From the NCBI GenBank assembly GCA_937959395.1, contig CALGLR010000028.1, positions 34,024 to 98,023 of the forward strand: 64,000 nt of DNA. Direction: 5' to 3'. This stretch comes from an uncultured Flavobacteriaceae bacterium. Lineage in GTDB: Bacteria > Bacteroidota > Bacteroidia > Flavobacteriales > Flavobacteriaceae. This document shows, one piece after another, positions 28,033 to 37,243 of this stretch (positions are counted from its first letter, which is position 1; the number at the start of each line of letters is the position of its first letter). Both the position numbers and the translations under genes were made by a program. Below the pieces are notes generated by a model. The model did not search any database and was not told the origin of the DNA. It saw only the letters and a list, made by a program, of their open reading frames with translations.

Positions 28033-28614
28033 TTATTTCATAAAAAAAAGAAACAAAAACAGGTATACCCACAGTATATCTACAAAGTGCCAAAATGTTC
28101 CTGCCAATTCAAAACCTAGTTTATTTTCTGATGTATATTTTTGTTTAAAATGATTATAAATTACAACTAGCAAACATATTAAGCCTGCTATAACATGAAG
28201 AATATGCACTAATGCAATTAAGAAAATATAAGAAGCCTTAGGATCACTCGTCGGCCCCGTTAAATAAAAGCCTTCAGACATTAATTTTCCAAACCCCATA
28301 AATTGAACACAAATAAAAATGACACCCAAAATAAATGTTAGCAATAAAAACAACGTTGTTGTTTGTCTATTATCTTTAGAAAGCGCTCGTTTTGCAATAA
28401 TAAAAGTGATACTACTTGCTATAATTATTAATACACTAGTAAAAAAAATGTTTGGTAGTCTCAAGTTTTCAGACCAATCTGGCCTAGAACTACTTACTAT
28501 AAAAGCACTTGTTAAACCAGCAAAAGACATAATAAGAGATCCAATACCAAAATAAAGCATCATTTTTTTTGCTCTATCCTTTTTTTCTGTTAAACTCCCT
28601 TGTGTTAAATCCAT
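28033..28614 (-). CDS. Cytochrome c oxidase subunit III family protein (short form)
   Basis: 193 residues with five membrane helices, ending with the signature FELAGTFWHFVDILWVYLFLFLFF. It is a second subunit III-type protein directly after heme O synthase (two-base gap), 130 bases before the longer subunit III. Two adjacent subunit III paralogs are usual in flavobacterial oxidase clusters; in caa3-type enzymes a short CyoC-like protein is also part of the complex. Confidence 0.92.
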   Translation of the reverse strand: MDLTQGSLTEKKDRAKKMMLYFGIGSLIMSFAGLTSAFIVSSSRPDWSENLRLPNIFFTSVLIIIASSITFIIAKRALSKDNRQTTTLFLLLTFILGVIFICVQFMGFGKLMSEGFYLTGPTSDPKASYIFLIALVHILHVIAGLICLLVVIYNHFKQKYTSENKLGFELAGTFWHFVDILWVYLFLFLFFMK

Positions 28615-28616
28615 AA

Positions 28617-29510
28617 TTATCTAATAAATTTATCTACTACATATACAATTTGAAGCAACGTAATATATGACACACTTGCCAACATTAATTGTTTTGCCGC
28701 TTTCTCTGTCATTTTTTTAAATAATTCTAAAGCAAAATGTAACATTCCTAAACCTAACAACAACACAATAATTGCAGCTGGTACAGATAGTTTAAGCGTT
28801 CCTGTTATACCAAAAACTGGCACTATAGATATTAAAACGGTCCATACCGTATACATAATGGTTTGTACAGCTGTTCCTTTATCTTGTTTTCCTGTAGGAA
28901 GCATAAAAAACCCTCCTCTTTTATAATCTTCAAATAAAAACCAACCTATGGCCCAAAAATGTGGGAATTGCCAAAAAAACTGTAGTGCAAACAATGTCCC
29001 TGGTTCGATACCAAACTCATTTGTCGCTGCAACCCACCCTAACATAAAAGGAATGGCTCCAGGAAAAGCACCAACAAATACAGCCAATGGCGTTTTTGTT
29101 TTTAAAGGCGTGTAAACACAAGTGTATAAAAAAATTGAAATGGCGCCAAACAACGCCGTTTGCGCATTAATAATATAAAGAATAGCTATCCCTAAAATCG
29201 TAAAAACTGTTGCAATAGTAAAAGCAGCATTTACACTCATGCGACCAGCTGGAATTGGACGATTTTTTGTGCGATTCATGAGTGCATCTAAATCGCGCTC
29301 AATAATTTGATTAAAAGCATTTGAAGCTCCAACCATAAAATAACCTCCCAATGATAATAACGTTAGGATTTTAAAATCTACTGTTTCAACACCTAGTAAA
29401 TACCCTGCCACAGAAGAAAAGACAACACTTAATGCTAATCGCATTTTAGTAATTTCCTTAAAATCTGAAACAATTGATGGTTTAACCACCGATGTCGTTG
29501 CTGTACTCAA
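28617..29510 (-). CDS. ctaB: Protoheme IX farnesyltransferase (heme O synthase)
   Basis: 297 residues, a UbiA-superfamily prenyltransferase with eight or nine helices. It adds a farnesyl group to heme B to make heme O, the precursor of heme A for the aa3 oxidase. The substrate-binding motif is NAFNQIIERDLDALMNRTKNRPIPAG (about 64-90), with D75 and D78-type aspartates, and the second motif is near YKRGGFFMLP. It is the first gene of the oxidase-assembly operon and has a good promoter at 29560-29590. Confidence 0.95.
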   Translation of the reverse strand: MSTATTSVVKPSIVSDFKEITKMRLALSVVFSSVAGYLLGVETVDFKILTLLSLGGYFMVGASNAFNQIIERDLDALMNRTKNRPIPAGRMSVNAAFTIATVFTILGIAILYIINAQTALFGAISIFLYTCVYTPLKTKTPLAVFVGAFPGAIPFMLGWVAATNEFGIEPGTLFALQFFWQFPHFWAIGWFLFEDYKRGGFFMLPTGKQDKGTAVQTIMYTVWTVLISIVPVFGITGTLKLSVPAAIIVLLLGLGMLHFALELFKKMTEKAAKQLMLASVSYITLLQIVYVVDKFIR

Positions 29511-29559
29511 AACAATACTTTTAGTTTACTCTCTTCATTATCCCGAAACTTCGGGAGTG

Positions 29560-29590
29560 CAAAGATACTTTATAAAACTAAATTCACCAA
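29560..29590 (-). promoter_or_regulatory. Promoter of the ctaB oxidase-assembly operon
   Basis: On the minus strand TTG (29590-29588) is followed after 20 bases by TATCTTTG (29567-29560), matching the Bacteroidota pattern TTG-N19/20-TAnnTTTG. Transcription would start near 29553, giving a leader of about 43 bases that contains a small hairpin cccgaa/ttcggg at 29542-29555. Confidence 0.55.
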
Positions 29591-29709
29591 TGCTTTTAGA
29601 TCTCGTTTTCTATCTACCCATTTAGATTTTAATAAATTGTGCGCTTTACAACTAAAACTTGTAAGTTTTTATACCTTAATCAGACTATTATTTTTAAAAC
29701 ACGTATTTC

Positions 29710-30594
29710 ATGAAATTCATTAAATCACTTATTCTTATAGTTTCTTTTACTACTTCAATAATTATAAATGCTCAAAATTTAAAAGATGTAACTATTGAAA
29801 CAACAAAACTTTCAGATCATGTCTACATGCTTGTTGGTGCTGGCGGAAACATAGGAGTATCTGTAAGTGATGAGAATGTATTTGTTATAGACGATCAATT
29901 TGCACCATTAACCGAAAAAATTGTTGCTGCCATAAAAAAATTGAGTAATGCACCTATTACCTATGTTGCAAACACTCATTTTCATGGCGATCATTCTGGT
30001 GGAAATGAAAACATGGCAAAACTTGGCGCTACAATTATTGCACATGATAATGTTAGAAAACGTATTGAAGAAACTCCAAAACGTGATGGCTCTGCCAATC
30101 CTGTAGAAGCACTTCCTGTTATTACTTTTAATGATAAAATGAATTTGCATATAAATGGTGAGAAAGTAATTATTTTTCATGTCGACAATGCACATACCGA
30201 TGGAGATTCTCTTCTTTATTTCACTAAAAGTAATGTATTACATACCGGAGATACTTATTTTAAAGGTTGGTATCCATACATCGATTTAAAATCTGGCGGA
30301 AGTGTAGATGGCTATATAGAAGCCGCTAAATTAGGATTAATGCTTATTAATGATGAGACGAAAATAATTCCAGGACATGGCAAACTTTCTAATAAAACAG
30401 AATATAAGACGTATTTAGAAATGTTAAAAGACCTTAAAAAAATTATTTTAGATGAAATTAATAAAGGTAAAACTGAAGATGAAGTCGTCGCAAATGAAAC
30501 GTTAACAAAACCATTCGATGATCAAGGCTATAGTTGGAATTTTATTACTTCCGAAAAAATTAGACGCGCTTTTTATAACAGTTTAAAGAAATAG
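29710..30594 (+). CDS. Exported MBL-fold metallo-hydrolase
   Basis: 294 residues with a signal peptide (MKFIKSLILIVSFTTSIIINAQ). The zinc motif HFHGDHSGG has H90, H92, D94 and H95, followed by a further histidine in HVDNAHTDGDSLLYF, HTGDTYFKGWYPYID and the final IPGHGKLS. The spacing is that of metallo-beta-lactamase-fold hydrolases with two zinc ions. The sequence resembles the periplasmic MBL proteins of marine flavobacteria rather than a classical beta-lactamase, so no antibiotic substrate is claimed. It probably stands alone, divergent from ctaB and upstream of a thioredoxin gene. Confidence 0.88.
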   Translation: MKFIKSLILIVSFTTSIIINAQNLKDVTIETTKLSDHVYMLVGAGGNIGVSVSDENVFVIDDQFAPLTEKIVAAIKKLSNAPITYVANTHFHGDHSGGNENMAKLGATIIAHDNVRKRIEETPKRDGSANPVEALPVITFNDKMNLHINGEKVIIFHVDNAHTDGDSLLYFTKSNVLHTGDTYFKGWYPYIDLKSGGSVDGYIEAAKLGLMLINDETKIIPGHGKLSNKTEYKTYLEMLKDLKKIILDEINKGKTEDEVVANETLTKPFDDQGYSWNFITSEKIRRAFYNSLKK

Positions 30595-30658
30595 TATTTC
30601 TTAGTTTCTAATGGCCTTTTCTTGTTTAAAATTATTGTAATCGGAAATTATAATTAAT

Positions 30659-31087
30659 ATGAAAAAGAATAAAATAATATTCATTCTTCTCTTAACTTAT
30701 GTTTTCTCTAGTTTTAGTGATTCAAGTTATAAAAAAGATAAAGGAATTCAATTTTTTAAAGGGAGTTGGAATGAAGCACTAATAAAAGCAAAAAAGGAGA
30801 ATAAGTATATTTTTCTTGATGTTTATGCTAGCTGGTGTCCGCCGTGTAAAAAACTGAAACGCACAAGTTTTAAGGACAGCAAAGTAGGTAATTATTACAA
30901 TAAAAATTTTATAAACGTAACTATTGATGGTGAATCTGAAGAAGGATTAAAACTAGCTAGAAAATATGGCGTTAAAACATATCCAACCCTTTTTGTAATA
31001 GATCACAATGGACAAAAACGTGCAAAATCTACTGGGTTTAAAAAACCTTATATCTTAATAAACTTCGGAAAAAGGGTTGTACCTTGA
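30659..31087 (+). CDS. Exported thioredoxin-family protein
   Basis: 142 residues with an N-terminal signal (MKKNKIIFILLLTYVFSSFS) and a thioredoxin domain with WCPPC (C60 and C63) in VYASWCPPCKKLKRTSF, a DVDGE-like turn (TIDGESEEGLKLARKYGVK) and the cis-proline motif YPTLFVID. Such short DUF-like thioredoxins (thioredoxin_7 type) act in periplasmic disulfide or cytochrome c maturation; here the context does not decide. It lies 64 bases after the MBL gene. Confidence 0.88.
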   Translation: MKKNKIIFILLLTYVFSSFSDSSYKKDKGIQFFKGSWNEALIKAKKENKYIFLDVYASWCPPCKKLKRTSFKDSKVGNYYNKNFINVTIDGESEEGLKLARKYGVKTYPTLFVIDHNGQKRAKSTGFKKPYILINFGKRVVP

Positions 31088-31159
31088 TTTGCGATAGCTC
31101 TTGCAAAGCATTTTCACCCTATATAGTTACAAATTTTGACAAGCAATCATCTCTATAAC

Positions 31160-31996
31160 CTATTCAATAATAGTAATCTCAACTCTTCTATTTTTTATTT
31201 CCTCCCAATCTAAAGGCTCTAAATACGCTTTGCCTTCATAAACCAACCTATCCTTATTTATTCCATTTTTTATTAAATACGAATACACTGCAACTACCCT
31301 ATCTACCGATAATGTCTTGGATCCTGTCCTATTATTTACACCATCTTCCTTTGGATTATAACTTATTCCCCCTAATTGATATTGATGGCAGCAGATATGC
31401 CCTGTAAGTTTAATTTTTCGAGTAGGAAAATCACTCATAAATTTAAGTAATTTTCTAAGAGTAATCTGGCTACTACTACCCAACATTATATCTGTACCAC
31501 CTTTAAAAAAAACTCCAAACAATACTGTTTTCTCATTAATTTCTAGCTCACTATAAGAGGTTATATCTAAATTTCTTGTAGATAATAACATTCGCTTTTT
31601 ATTTCCTTCCTCGAGTGTATTCTTTTTAATTATTAAAGACTCTTCTTCTTTAGAAATCAAAGAAATCTTAATATCTACCCTTCTATCTTTCCATGAATAA
31701 CCATCTAATTCTCCTACTGCCATAGCATTTGCGAATACATATTCATTTAGCGCTTTCTTTACGCTTTCAATTCGCCTTTGTGATAGCTCATTATACTTAT
31801 TACTCGCATAAGCATTTGCGTACCCTTTAGCATCTATAACTATAGAATCTTTCGCATGTATTATTTTAAGACTATCTATACTTCTTTTATACCTAGGAAG
31901 TATGGCATCTGAATCATTTTTAAAATAAATTGATAATTCGTTTTGAGCACATAGATGTATGCTTCCAAAAAACAATAATAGAGCAGTAATTCGCAT
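31160..31996 (-). CDS. OmpA-family protein with two OmpA-like domains
   Basis: 278 residues with a signal peptide (MRITALLLFFGSIHLCAQ). Two OmpA_C-like regions are visible: about 20-125 (LSIYFKNDSDAILPRYKRSIDSL through LSQRRIESVKKAL, VDIKIS) and about 165-278 (VLFGVFFKGGTDIMLGSSSQITLRKLLKFMSDFPTRKIKLTGHICC, then LSVDRVVAVYSYLIKNGINKDRLVYEGKA, NRRVEITI). These domains bind peptidoglycan. The arrangement, without a beta-barrel, suggests a periplasmic or lipoprotein-like anchor. It is oriented with the gliding locus but separated from it by 134 bases. Confidence 0.82.
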   Translation of the reverse strand: MRITALLLFFGSIHLCAQNELSIYFKNDSDAILPRYKRSIDSLKIIHAKDSIVIDAKGYANAYASNKYNELSQRRIESVKKALNEYVFANAMAVGELDGYSWKDRRVDIKISLISKEEESLIIKKNTLEEGNKKRMLLSTRNLDITSYSELEINEKTVLFGVFFKGGTDIMLGSSSQITLRKLLKFMSDFPTRKIKLTGHICCHQYQLGGISYNPKEDGVNNRTGSKTLSVDRVVAVYSYLIKNGINKDRLVYEGKAYLEPLDWEEIKNRRVEITIIE

Positions 31997-32130
31997 ACAA
32001 ATGAGTTTTAATTCAAAACGTATATGCGGCTACTATATTTTATTCTTTAATCACTATTCTTAGTAAGATAATGCATTTAAATTAATCTTGTTTTACTCTC
32101 AAAAAGCTAACCTGATCATTTAAGTAACTT

Positions 32131-34266
32131 TTACAAATCAAAATACCAATTAAAAAGATCGGTTCTTACTCCAAAATTAAACCAAACTGAGTTGTTATTA
32201 AATGTAGAAATAGTAGTAGCTTCTGGATTAAAACTACGATAATTAATATTCGCAAATATTTTTAAATTAGAGGCTGGGTTAATTAAATAGCCTGCTTGTA
32301 AAGAAGCGTTAAGTACATTCACTTTATTTCCTTGGCCAATTTCTACTCCAGTTTGAAAAGGGCGCTCATTCTCACTCGCAAAAACATTTCCTCCATAACT
32401 AAAAGCATCATCATCTGTGTTAAAGTCTAAACCACGTATTCCTGTTATAAATTTAGCCTCACCAAACCAACGCTTGTAGTTATAACGACCTATTAAAACT
32501 AATTCTCTAAAATTTGCTCCCCAAAGATGGGCTAGCGACTGGTTGTTATGTGCATAATTAAGTACAATAGTATTATGCGAATACGTATAAGGTCTTACTT
32601 GATTGTATTCTAGCTGAATTTGCAAATCTTTTATTTTAAACGCATTAAAATATTTTGCTCCTAATTGAAACCCTAATTTATTCTTCCAACTTTTTTCTCC
32701 TCCAGTAATATCTCCTAACGAAAACTCATCAATAATAAATTGCCCATAAATATTAATATTATCATTATACTTATATTTTGAAGACAGACCAATAATGGCA
32801 TTTCCCGCATCTTGCCCTGTTTCAAATTCAATAGCTCTATAAAAAATAATAGGGTTTAAATAATTAATATCGAAACCTCGATCATTGCTATTTTGCCAGA
32901 TTACCGATTCAAACAAACCCACATTCAATCGTTTATTTACATTCCAACTTAAATAATGATTTGCTACATATTTAGTTAAAAAAGCACCGTCTTCTGTAAC
33001 TTCTGGCCTAACATCTTTTAACCACATCCAAGTATTTGTATATTTAATTTTCCAGAATTTAGTATTCAATTTAAGAAATGGCGATGGGCTTGCGACATCA
33101 CTTAATAATAAAGAACGGTAACCATCACCTATAAAATTTTTACCATGACCAAATTGTACATTTAAAAATTTTGCAGGAGAATACGATAAATAAGCTTCGG
33201 CTACTGGATAATCATATGCATTCTCTTTAAATCGCTTTGCAATGCCACGTCCTGGAATAATTGCTGGGTCAGGCCCAAAAGCTTTTAATGTTTCTGCATA
33301 GCGATTATAATAGTCGGCAAAACGCCCTTGACTTTCATATATCGATGTTGAAAAACTTAATTGTTTTCCTAATCCACCTTGAATGTATACACCTCTTGTA
33401 TTATTAAAGGTTAAACGAAAATCGGCATCAGTATCTCTTCCTACTTGCAAATCAAGAATGGGATCTAGAGTAAACCAATAATCTTTGCTTTGTATTTGTA
33501 CTAAATGTTCATTCCACAATTTACGTTCTACCCATGTTCCTGCATCTTTTATTAATGCTTCTTTTGCCGCTTCAAAATCGTAATAATTTGAAACGTCTTC
33601 ATATAAAAATGGTTTAGATGCTGTGTGTCCATTAGTACCAACTAAATTCATAGAACGGTCAAATTTTGCATAATCGCTATGTACAAAAGGTATATTTAGT
33701 GTGCTTTTAAAGGCCTTATTGGTATAGGGCTTAATTCCTTTTTGAACTGCATCAAACTCTTTTTTTGCATTTTTCTCAAGCTGTGTTAATTCAATTTCAA
33801 CTCTAGTTTTATTCTTTTCCTTATCGTCATTTTCATTGGAAGGGCTTTCAGTTGAAACTAATTGTTCTTCAAGAGGAATATTAACTTTTATGGAATATTG
33901 CTTATAAGTCTTTTTACCATTATAAGTTGCTGGTTTTATTTTAGGAAAAGTTTTAAAAACGCGCTTTGCTTCTGCTTTTAATTCATCAGAAATAGCATCA
34001 ACATATATAACTTTAAATTCGCCTTCTTTACTGACTTCAAAAAGCACATCAATATTTCCTTTATAATTTTCTTCAATTAATTTTTCAGGAATCTTAAACT
34101 CATTAAATAGTAAGGCGTGAACTTGATTATCGAAACAATTCTGAAGAGCTTGAACGCCTTCATTTTCACATGTTTCAAAAATAGGCGGGTTTTCGTATTG
34201 ATTTGTATCCTGGGCTTTTACTAGCATAGAAAAACAAAGCAAAATACCTAAAACGCAGTGCTTCAT
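32131..34266 (-). CDS. remB: RemB-like gliding motility protein: TonB-like domain fused to Wzi-type outer-membrane barrel
   Basis: 711 residues. Signal peptide (1-18), a TonB/energy-transducer-like C-terminal domain at about 25-135 (NYKGNIDVLFEVSKEGEFKVIYVDAISDELKAEAKRVFKTFPKIKP), a low-complexity charged linker, and a large beta-barrel (about 190-711, ending NSVWFNFGVRTDLFNWYFDL) of the capsule-assembly Wzi type. In Flavobacterium johnsoniae RemB belongs to the gliding set and sits close to sprA, matching this neighbourhood (ruvA-sprA-gcvH-vanZ-tonB-tonB-remB), which is the basis for the symbol. A mobile-like repeat (34408-34545) lies between this gene and the TonB gene upstream. Confidence 0.85.
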   Translation of the reverse strand: MKHCVLGILLCFSMLVKAQDTNQYENPPIFETCENEGVQALQNCFDNQVHALLFNEFKIPEKLIEENYKGNIDVLFEVSKEGEFKVIYVDAISDELKAEAKRVFKTFPKIKPATYNGKKTYKQYSIKVNIPLEEQLVSTESPSNENDDKEKNKTRVEIELTQLEKNAKKEFDAVQKGIKPYTNKAFKSTLNIPFVHSDYAKFDRSMNLVGTNGHTASKPFLYEDVSNYYDFEAAKEALIKDAGTWVERKLWNEHLVQIQSKDYWFTLDPILDLQVGRDTDADFRLTFNNTRGVYIQGGLGKQLSFSTSIYESQGRFADYYNRYAETLKAFGPDPAIIPGRGIAKRFKENAYDYPVAEAYLSYSPAKFLNVQFGHGKNFIGDGYRSLLLSDVASPSPFLKLNTKFWKIKYTNTWMWLKDVRPEVTEDGAFLTKYVANHYLSWNVNKRLNVGLFESVIWQNSNDRGFDINYLNPIIFYRAIEFETGQDAGNAIIGLSSKYKYNDNINIYGQFIIDEFSLGDITGGEKSWKNKLGFQLGAKYFNAFKIKDLQIQLEYNQVRPYTYSHNTIVLNYAHNNQSLAHLWGANFRELVLIGRYNYKRWFGEAKFITGIRGLDFNTDDDAFSYGGNVFASENERPFQTGVEIGQGNKVNVLNASLQAGYLINPASNLKIFANINYRSFNPEATTISTFNNNSVWFNFGVRTDLFNWYFDL

Positions 34267-34407
34267 CTGTTTGTTTTTATTGTTTTAATAGTTGAAATTT
34301 AATCTTAGTTTATAACAATTTCAAACATTACAACATACTTCACAACCAACGTACTGTTTATAAACTTAATGTAATATACAGTTAATTTTATTATTACTGA
34401 AATATAA

Positions 34408-34545
34408 AAAAGAGGGTGTCTGAAAAGTATTTATAATCGTCATTCTGAATTTATTTCAGAATCTCATAATGTTATGTGTTAGCATTTTGTGAGAACCTGA
34501 ATCAAGTTCAGGTTGACGAAATAAGCCTTTTTAGACAGCCTCTTT
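34408..34545. repeat. MITE-like dispersed element with inverted ends (138 bases)
   Basis: The ends AAAGAGGGTGTCTGAAAAG and CTTTTTAGACAGCCTCTTT are inverted repeats with two or three mismatches over 19 bases. Inside are two further hairpins, around ATTCTGAATTTATTTCAGAAT and AACCTGAATCAAGTTCAGGTT, with the flanks CGTCA and TGACG typical of flavobacterial dispersed repeats. No protein is encoded. It follows the stop of the second TonB gene and may serve as its terminator. Confidence 0.75.
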
Positions 34546-34571
34546 AAATTAATTTAGAATATGATAATTAT

Positions 34572-35372
34572 TTAATCTTGCACTTGAAACTTAATAGGTA
34601 CAGTATACAGTACATCTACTGCTTTTCTATCATTTACTCCTGGTTGCATTTTAGGCACTTTAGAAATCACTCTATTTGCTTCTTTTTCTAACCTAGGATG
34701 TGGTGCTCTAGTTCTTAAAACTTCTACCACTCCGTTTTTGTTAATTTTAAAATTAACGTAGATTTGATGTTTCCCTCTAGCTAAACCTAATTCTGAACCC
34801 AAGTCTGAATCAAATTTTCTTTGAATGTGCTTAGATAGTTTGGTCGACATGCACTTTCTTCTTTCATCATTATTCTTTGCAGCTTCACAACCAGGATAAA
34901 CTGGCACTTTTTGAACTGCTAGAATACTTACTGGTTCATCTGGCGGTGTAATGTCTATTACTGAAGTATCTATAACTACCTTTTTTGTTGGTGGCACTGC
35001 TTCAGTAACCAATTCTAATACATCTACTGCTTCTTTATGATCATTTTCCACAACTTCAAATTCTTCTTTAATGATTGTTGCTTGCTTTTGAACCTTAGTC
35101 TCGACCTTTTCTGGTTCAACATAAACTTCAAAATCGGTCATTGCATACTCTACCAATTCGTTATCATCCATTGCTTTCTGATTCGAAAAATCATCATTTG
35201 CTTTCTCGAATCGCATTTCTAGTCCAGCGTAACTACCTAATAAACATAAAATCAATCCTACTTGAAAGTAGAGTGTTGAGTTTTTTTGTAAATTTACATC
35301 ATGCTTTTGCGATTTTTGCGCAACTTTCTCGTTTTGGCGAACGAGATTGCGACTTTCTTGTGAATGTTTCAT
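34572..35372 (-). CDS. Energy transducer TonB-family protein
   Basis: 266 residues. A membrane segment near 30-45 (TLYFQVGLILCLLGSYAGLEM), a charged periplasmic stretch without the usual proline-rich linker, and a TonB_C domain (about 160-266) with PGCEAAKNNDERRKCM, HQIYVNFKINKNGVVEVLRTRAPHPRLEKEANRVI and PIKFQVQD. TonB couples the proton motive force to outer-membrane transport. A very similar paralog is encoded just upstream (35494-36216), and the same domain occurs in the RemB-like protein downstream; both conserve the PGCE-xx(n)-NND-x(4)-KC cysteine pair. Confidence 0.9.
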   Translation of the reverse strand: MKHSQESRNLVRQNEKVAQKSQKHDVNLQKNSTLYFQVGLILCLLGSYAGLEMRFEKANDDFSNQKAMDDNELVEYAMTDFEVYVEPEKVETKVQKQATIIKEEFEVVENDHKEAVDVLELVTEAVPPTKKVVIDTSVIDITPPDEPVSILAVQKVPVYPGCEAAKNNDERRKCMSTKLSKHIQRKFDSDLGSELGLARGKHQIYVNFKINKNGVVEVLRTRAPHPRLEKEANRVISKVPKMQPGVNDRKAVDVLYTVPIKFQVQD

Positions 35373-35432
35373 AATAATTTATAGTTTAAATGTTAATGTT
35401 ATGAGGAAATAACAATAAGCATACCAAAACCA

Positions 35433-35464
35433 AAAAACCCGTTATAAATTTATAACGGGTTTTT
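35433..35464. terminator. Perfect palindromic terminator between the two TonB genes
   Basis: A 32-base perfect inverted repeat, cccgttataaa/tttataacggg flanked by five A and five T. On the minus strand it follows the stop of the first TonB gene (35494) by about 30 bases and forms a hairpin with a U-run. The second TonB gene begins 61 bases further on, so it may have its own promoter. Confidence 0.85.
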
Positions 35465-35493
35465 AATTATATCATTGAAACGTATTCTATATT

Positions 35494-36216
35494 CTAGTCT
35501 TGTACTTGGAACTTAATAGGTAAATAGTAAGGTACTCTTACTGCTTTACCACGTTGTCTACCAGGTTTCATTTTTGGTAGTAAATTTGCAATACGCTTTG
35601 CTTCTGCTTCTAATTTAGGATGCGGCGCTCTTGCTTTAATATCTACAATATCACCAGTCTTATCTATTTTAAAGAATACACTAATTTTTTGTACTCCAGA
35701 TAATCCTAAATCTTGTGCTAAATCTGTATTGAACTTTTTACCAACAAATCTTTTTATCTTATCGTTCATACATTTTTTCTTATCATTGTTATTTCCTTTT
35801 TCACATCCAGGAAAAACAGGAACGTTTTCAATAACAGCAAAGGCAACTTCTACATCTTCTTCTACTTCTTCTACTTCTACTTCTTCAACCTCAACAATTT
35901 CTTCTTCTTGACTGGTCTCTGTAGATTCGATTACCGTTTCTTCAACTTCTTCTTCATCTTCAACAACTTCAATAACTTCTGGAGCTGCAGGTGGCGGTGG
36001 CGGTGGCGGTGGCGGCGTTACCAACTGCTCTGTAATTGGCACTTCTTCATCTAACTCATCATCTAAATTAAGTTGACCTATATCTATAAGTTCTTTATCG
36101 TATGTCTTGTAATTTATAGCATAGTTTGTTAAGAATAACATTAATGCTAAACCCACAGCAAAATACAAAGAACTGTTACGCCCTACGTTTGCTTTGGTAT
36201 TCTTCTTTGGCTCCAT
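35494..36216 (-). CDS. Energy transducer TonB, with polyproline linker
   Basis: 240 residues. A membrane segment (about 14-32, SLYFAVGLALMLFLTNYAI), then LVTPPPPPPPPPAAPEV with nine consecutive prolines, a very acidic coiled-like linker (about 85-125, mostly E and V), and a TonB_C domain (about 130-240) with PGCEKGNNNDKKKCM and YYLPIKFQVQD. This is the canonical architecture of TonB, unlike its neighbour. It starts 68 bases after the vanZ stop. The acidic linker may interact with basic periplasmic partners (inference). Confidence 0.93.
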   Translation of the reverse strand: MEPKKNTKANVGRNSSLYFAVGLALMLFLTNYAINYKTYDKELIDIGQLNLDDELDEEVPITEQLVTPPPPPPPPPAAPEVIEVVEDEEEVEETVIESTETSQEEEIVEVEEVEVEEVEEDVEVAFAVIENVPVFPGCEKGNNNDKKKCMNDKIKRFVGKKFNTDLAQDLGLSGVQKISVFFKIDKTGDIVDIKARAPHPKLEAEAKRIANLLPKMKPGRQRGKAVRVPYYLPIKFQVQD

Positions 36217-36284
36217 ATATCGAAATTTTTATTACTTGAGTCGCTAAAATAACTATTTTTTAGTGAATTTTACAAGTGTTTGCA

Positions 36285-36653
36285 CTATTTAACGTCTCTT
36301 TTTTTTAATAGAATTAGCATTAATAATGCCAAAATAACACCAATTGTGTTGGCAATTACATCATTTACATCACTTTGCCTAGTTTTTGTTAAAACCCCTT
36401 GTAATATTTCCATGAGGATTCCAAAAGAAACCGAAGCTATAAAAGCTAATAATAATGCTTTATTTTTTTTCAGCTTAAATTTAAAGTAAAAGGTATAATA
36501 CCAAAGTATCATAAAAATAAAATATGCAATGGCATGATATACTTTATCACTGTTTTCAATTGATGGCAATTTATCATTAACTTTTACTAAACTTAATGTT
36601 GTTAATGCAAAACTGTAAAGGTTACTAATTATTAATAGCTGCTTTTTAAGCAC
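36285..36653 (-). CDS. VanZ-family membrane protein
   Basis: 122 residues with four membrane helices, matching the VanZ-like family: [17 protein letters not shown], then [23 protein letters not shown] and [19 protein letters not shown], with the conserved ExxQ and DxxxN pattern. Its molecular role is unknown outside teicoplanin resistance, and nothing here suggests resistance. It overlaps gcvH by eight bases; gcvH-vanZ next to sprA is a conserved flavobacterial gene pair. Confidence 0.88.
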   Translation of the reverse strand: MLKKQLLIISNLYSFALTTLSLVKVNDKLPSIENSDKVYHAIAYFIFMILWYYTFYFKFKLKKNKALLLAFIASVSFGILMEILQGVLTKTRQSDVNDVIANTIGVILALLMLILLKKRDVK

Positions 36654-37026
36654 CTATTATAGCTTTATAATCATCAGCAGAAAGTAAACTATCAAACTGA
36701 GAAACATCAGATGCTTTAATCTTTACCATCCAACCTTCTCCATAAGGGTCACTATTCACTTTTTCAGGTTCATCTTCTAGCAATTCATTAAAGGCTATTA
36801 TTTCTCCTGAAACTGGTAAAAACAAATCTGATACTGTTTTCACGGCTTCTACAGTTCCAAAAACTTCTTCTATATCTAATGTTTCATCTACTGTTTCGAC
36901 TTCAACATAAACAATATCTCCTAGTTCGCTTTGAGCAAAATCGGTGATACCAACTGTTAACTCGTCACCATCTATTTTAATCCATTCGTGGTCTTTTGTG
37001 TATTTTAATTCTGAAGGAATATTCAT
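36646..37026 (-). CDS. gcvH: Glycine cleavage system H protein
   Basis: 126 residues, full length. The H protein carries a lipoyl arm that shuttles methylamine between the P, T and L proteins of glycine cleavage. The lipoylated lysine is K63 in [18 protein letters not shown], and the conserved N-terminal [15 protein letters not shown] is present. The rest of the glycine cleavage genes are not in the window. A promoter with consensus spacing lies at 37244-37273. Confidence 0.96.
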   Translation of the reverse strand: MNIPSELKYTKDHEWIKIDGDELTVGITDFAQSELGDIVYVEVETVDETLDIEEVFGTVEAVKTVSDLFLPVSGEIIAFNELLEDEPEKVNSDPYGEGWMVKIKASDVSQFDSLLSADDYKAIIGA

Positions 37027-37087
37027 TTTCTTATTTTATATTTTTTTAGTAGATGACAAAAATCATCAAATTTATTGTAAATGTCTG

Positions 37088-37166
37088 ATCGAGCGCAGTC
37101 GAGACCTTATTCTTATTTATGTTTTTGATAAAAACAAACCTCTCGACTACGCTCGAGGAGACAGCA
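37088..37166. repeat. Inverted repeat pair of the flavobacterial TCGAGCGCAGTCGAG type
   Basis: TCGAGCGCAGTCGAGA near 37089 pairs with TCTCGACTACGCTCGA near 37142 (one mismatch over 16 bases), forming a long hairpin with about 40 bases between. The sequence type occurs as a dispersed repeat in many Flavobacteriia genomes. It lies in the gcvH leader, between the promoter at 37244-37273 and the start codon. Confidence 0.7.
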
Positions 37167-37243
37167 TCTTTAATTTACAAAAGACGAACTACATACAATT
37201 ACTTAATTGCTTTTCCAGTTTTTGTCATGTACTTATTTTTTTA

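Noticed and set aside
29542..29555. Hairpin cccgaa/ttcggg in the ctaB leader considered as a terminator
   Set aside because: There is no U-run after it in either direction; it lies between the promoter and the start codon and is more likely a leader structure or dispersed repeat.
29908..30195. Minus-strand frame inside the MBL-fold hydrolase gene
   Set aside because: It is a shadow of the coding strand, with no own domain and low-complexity composition.
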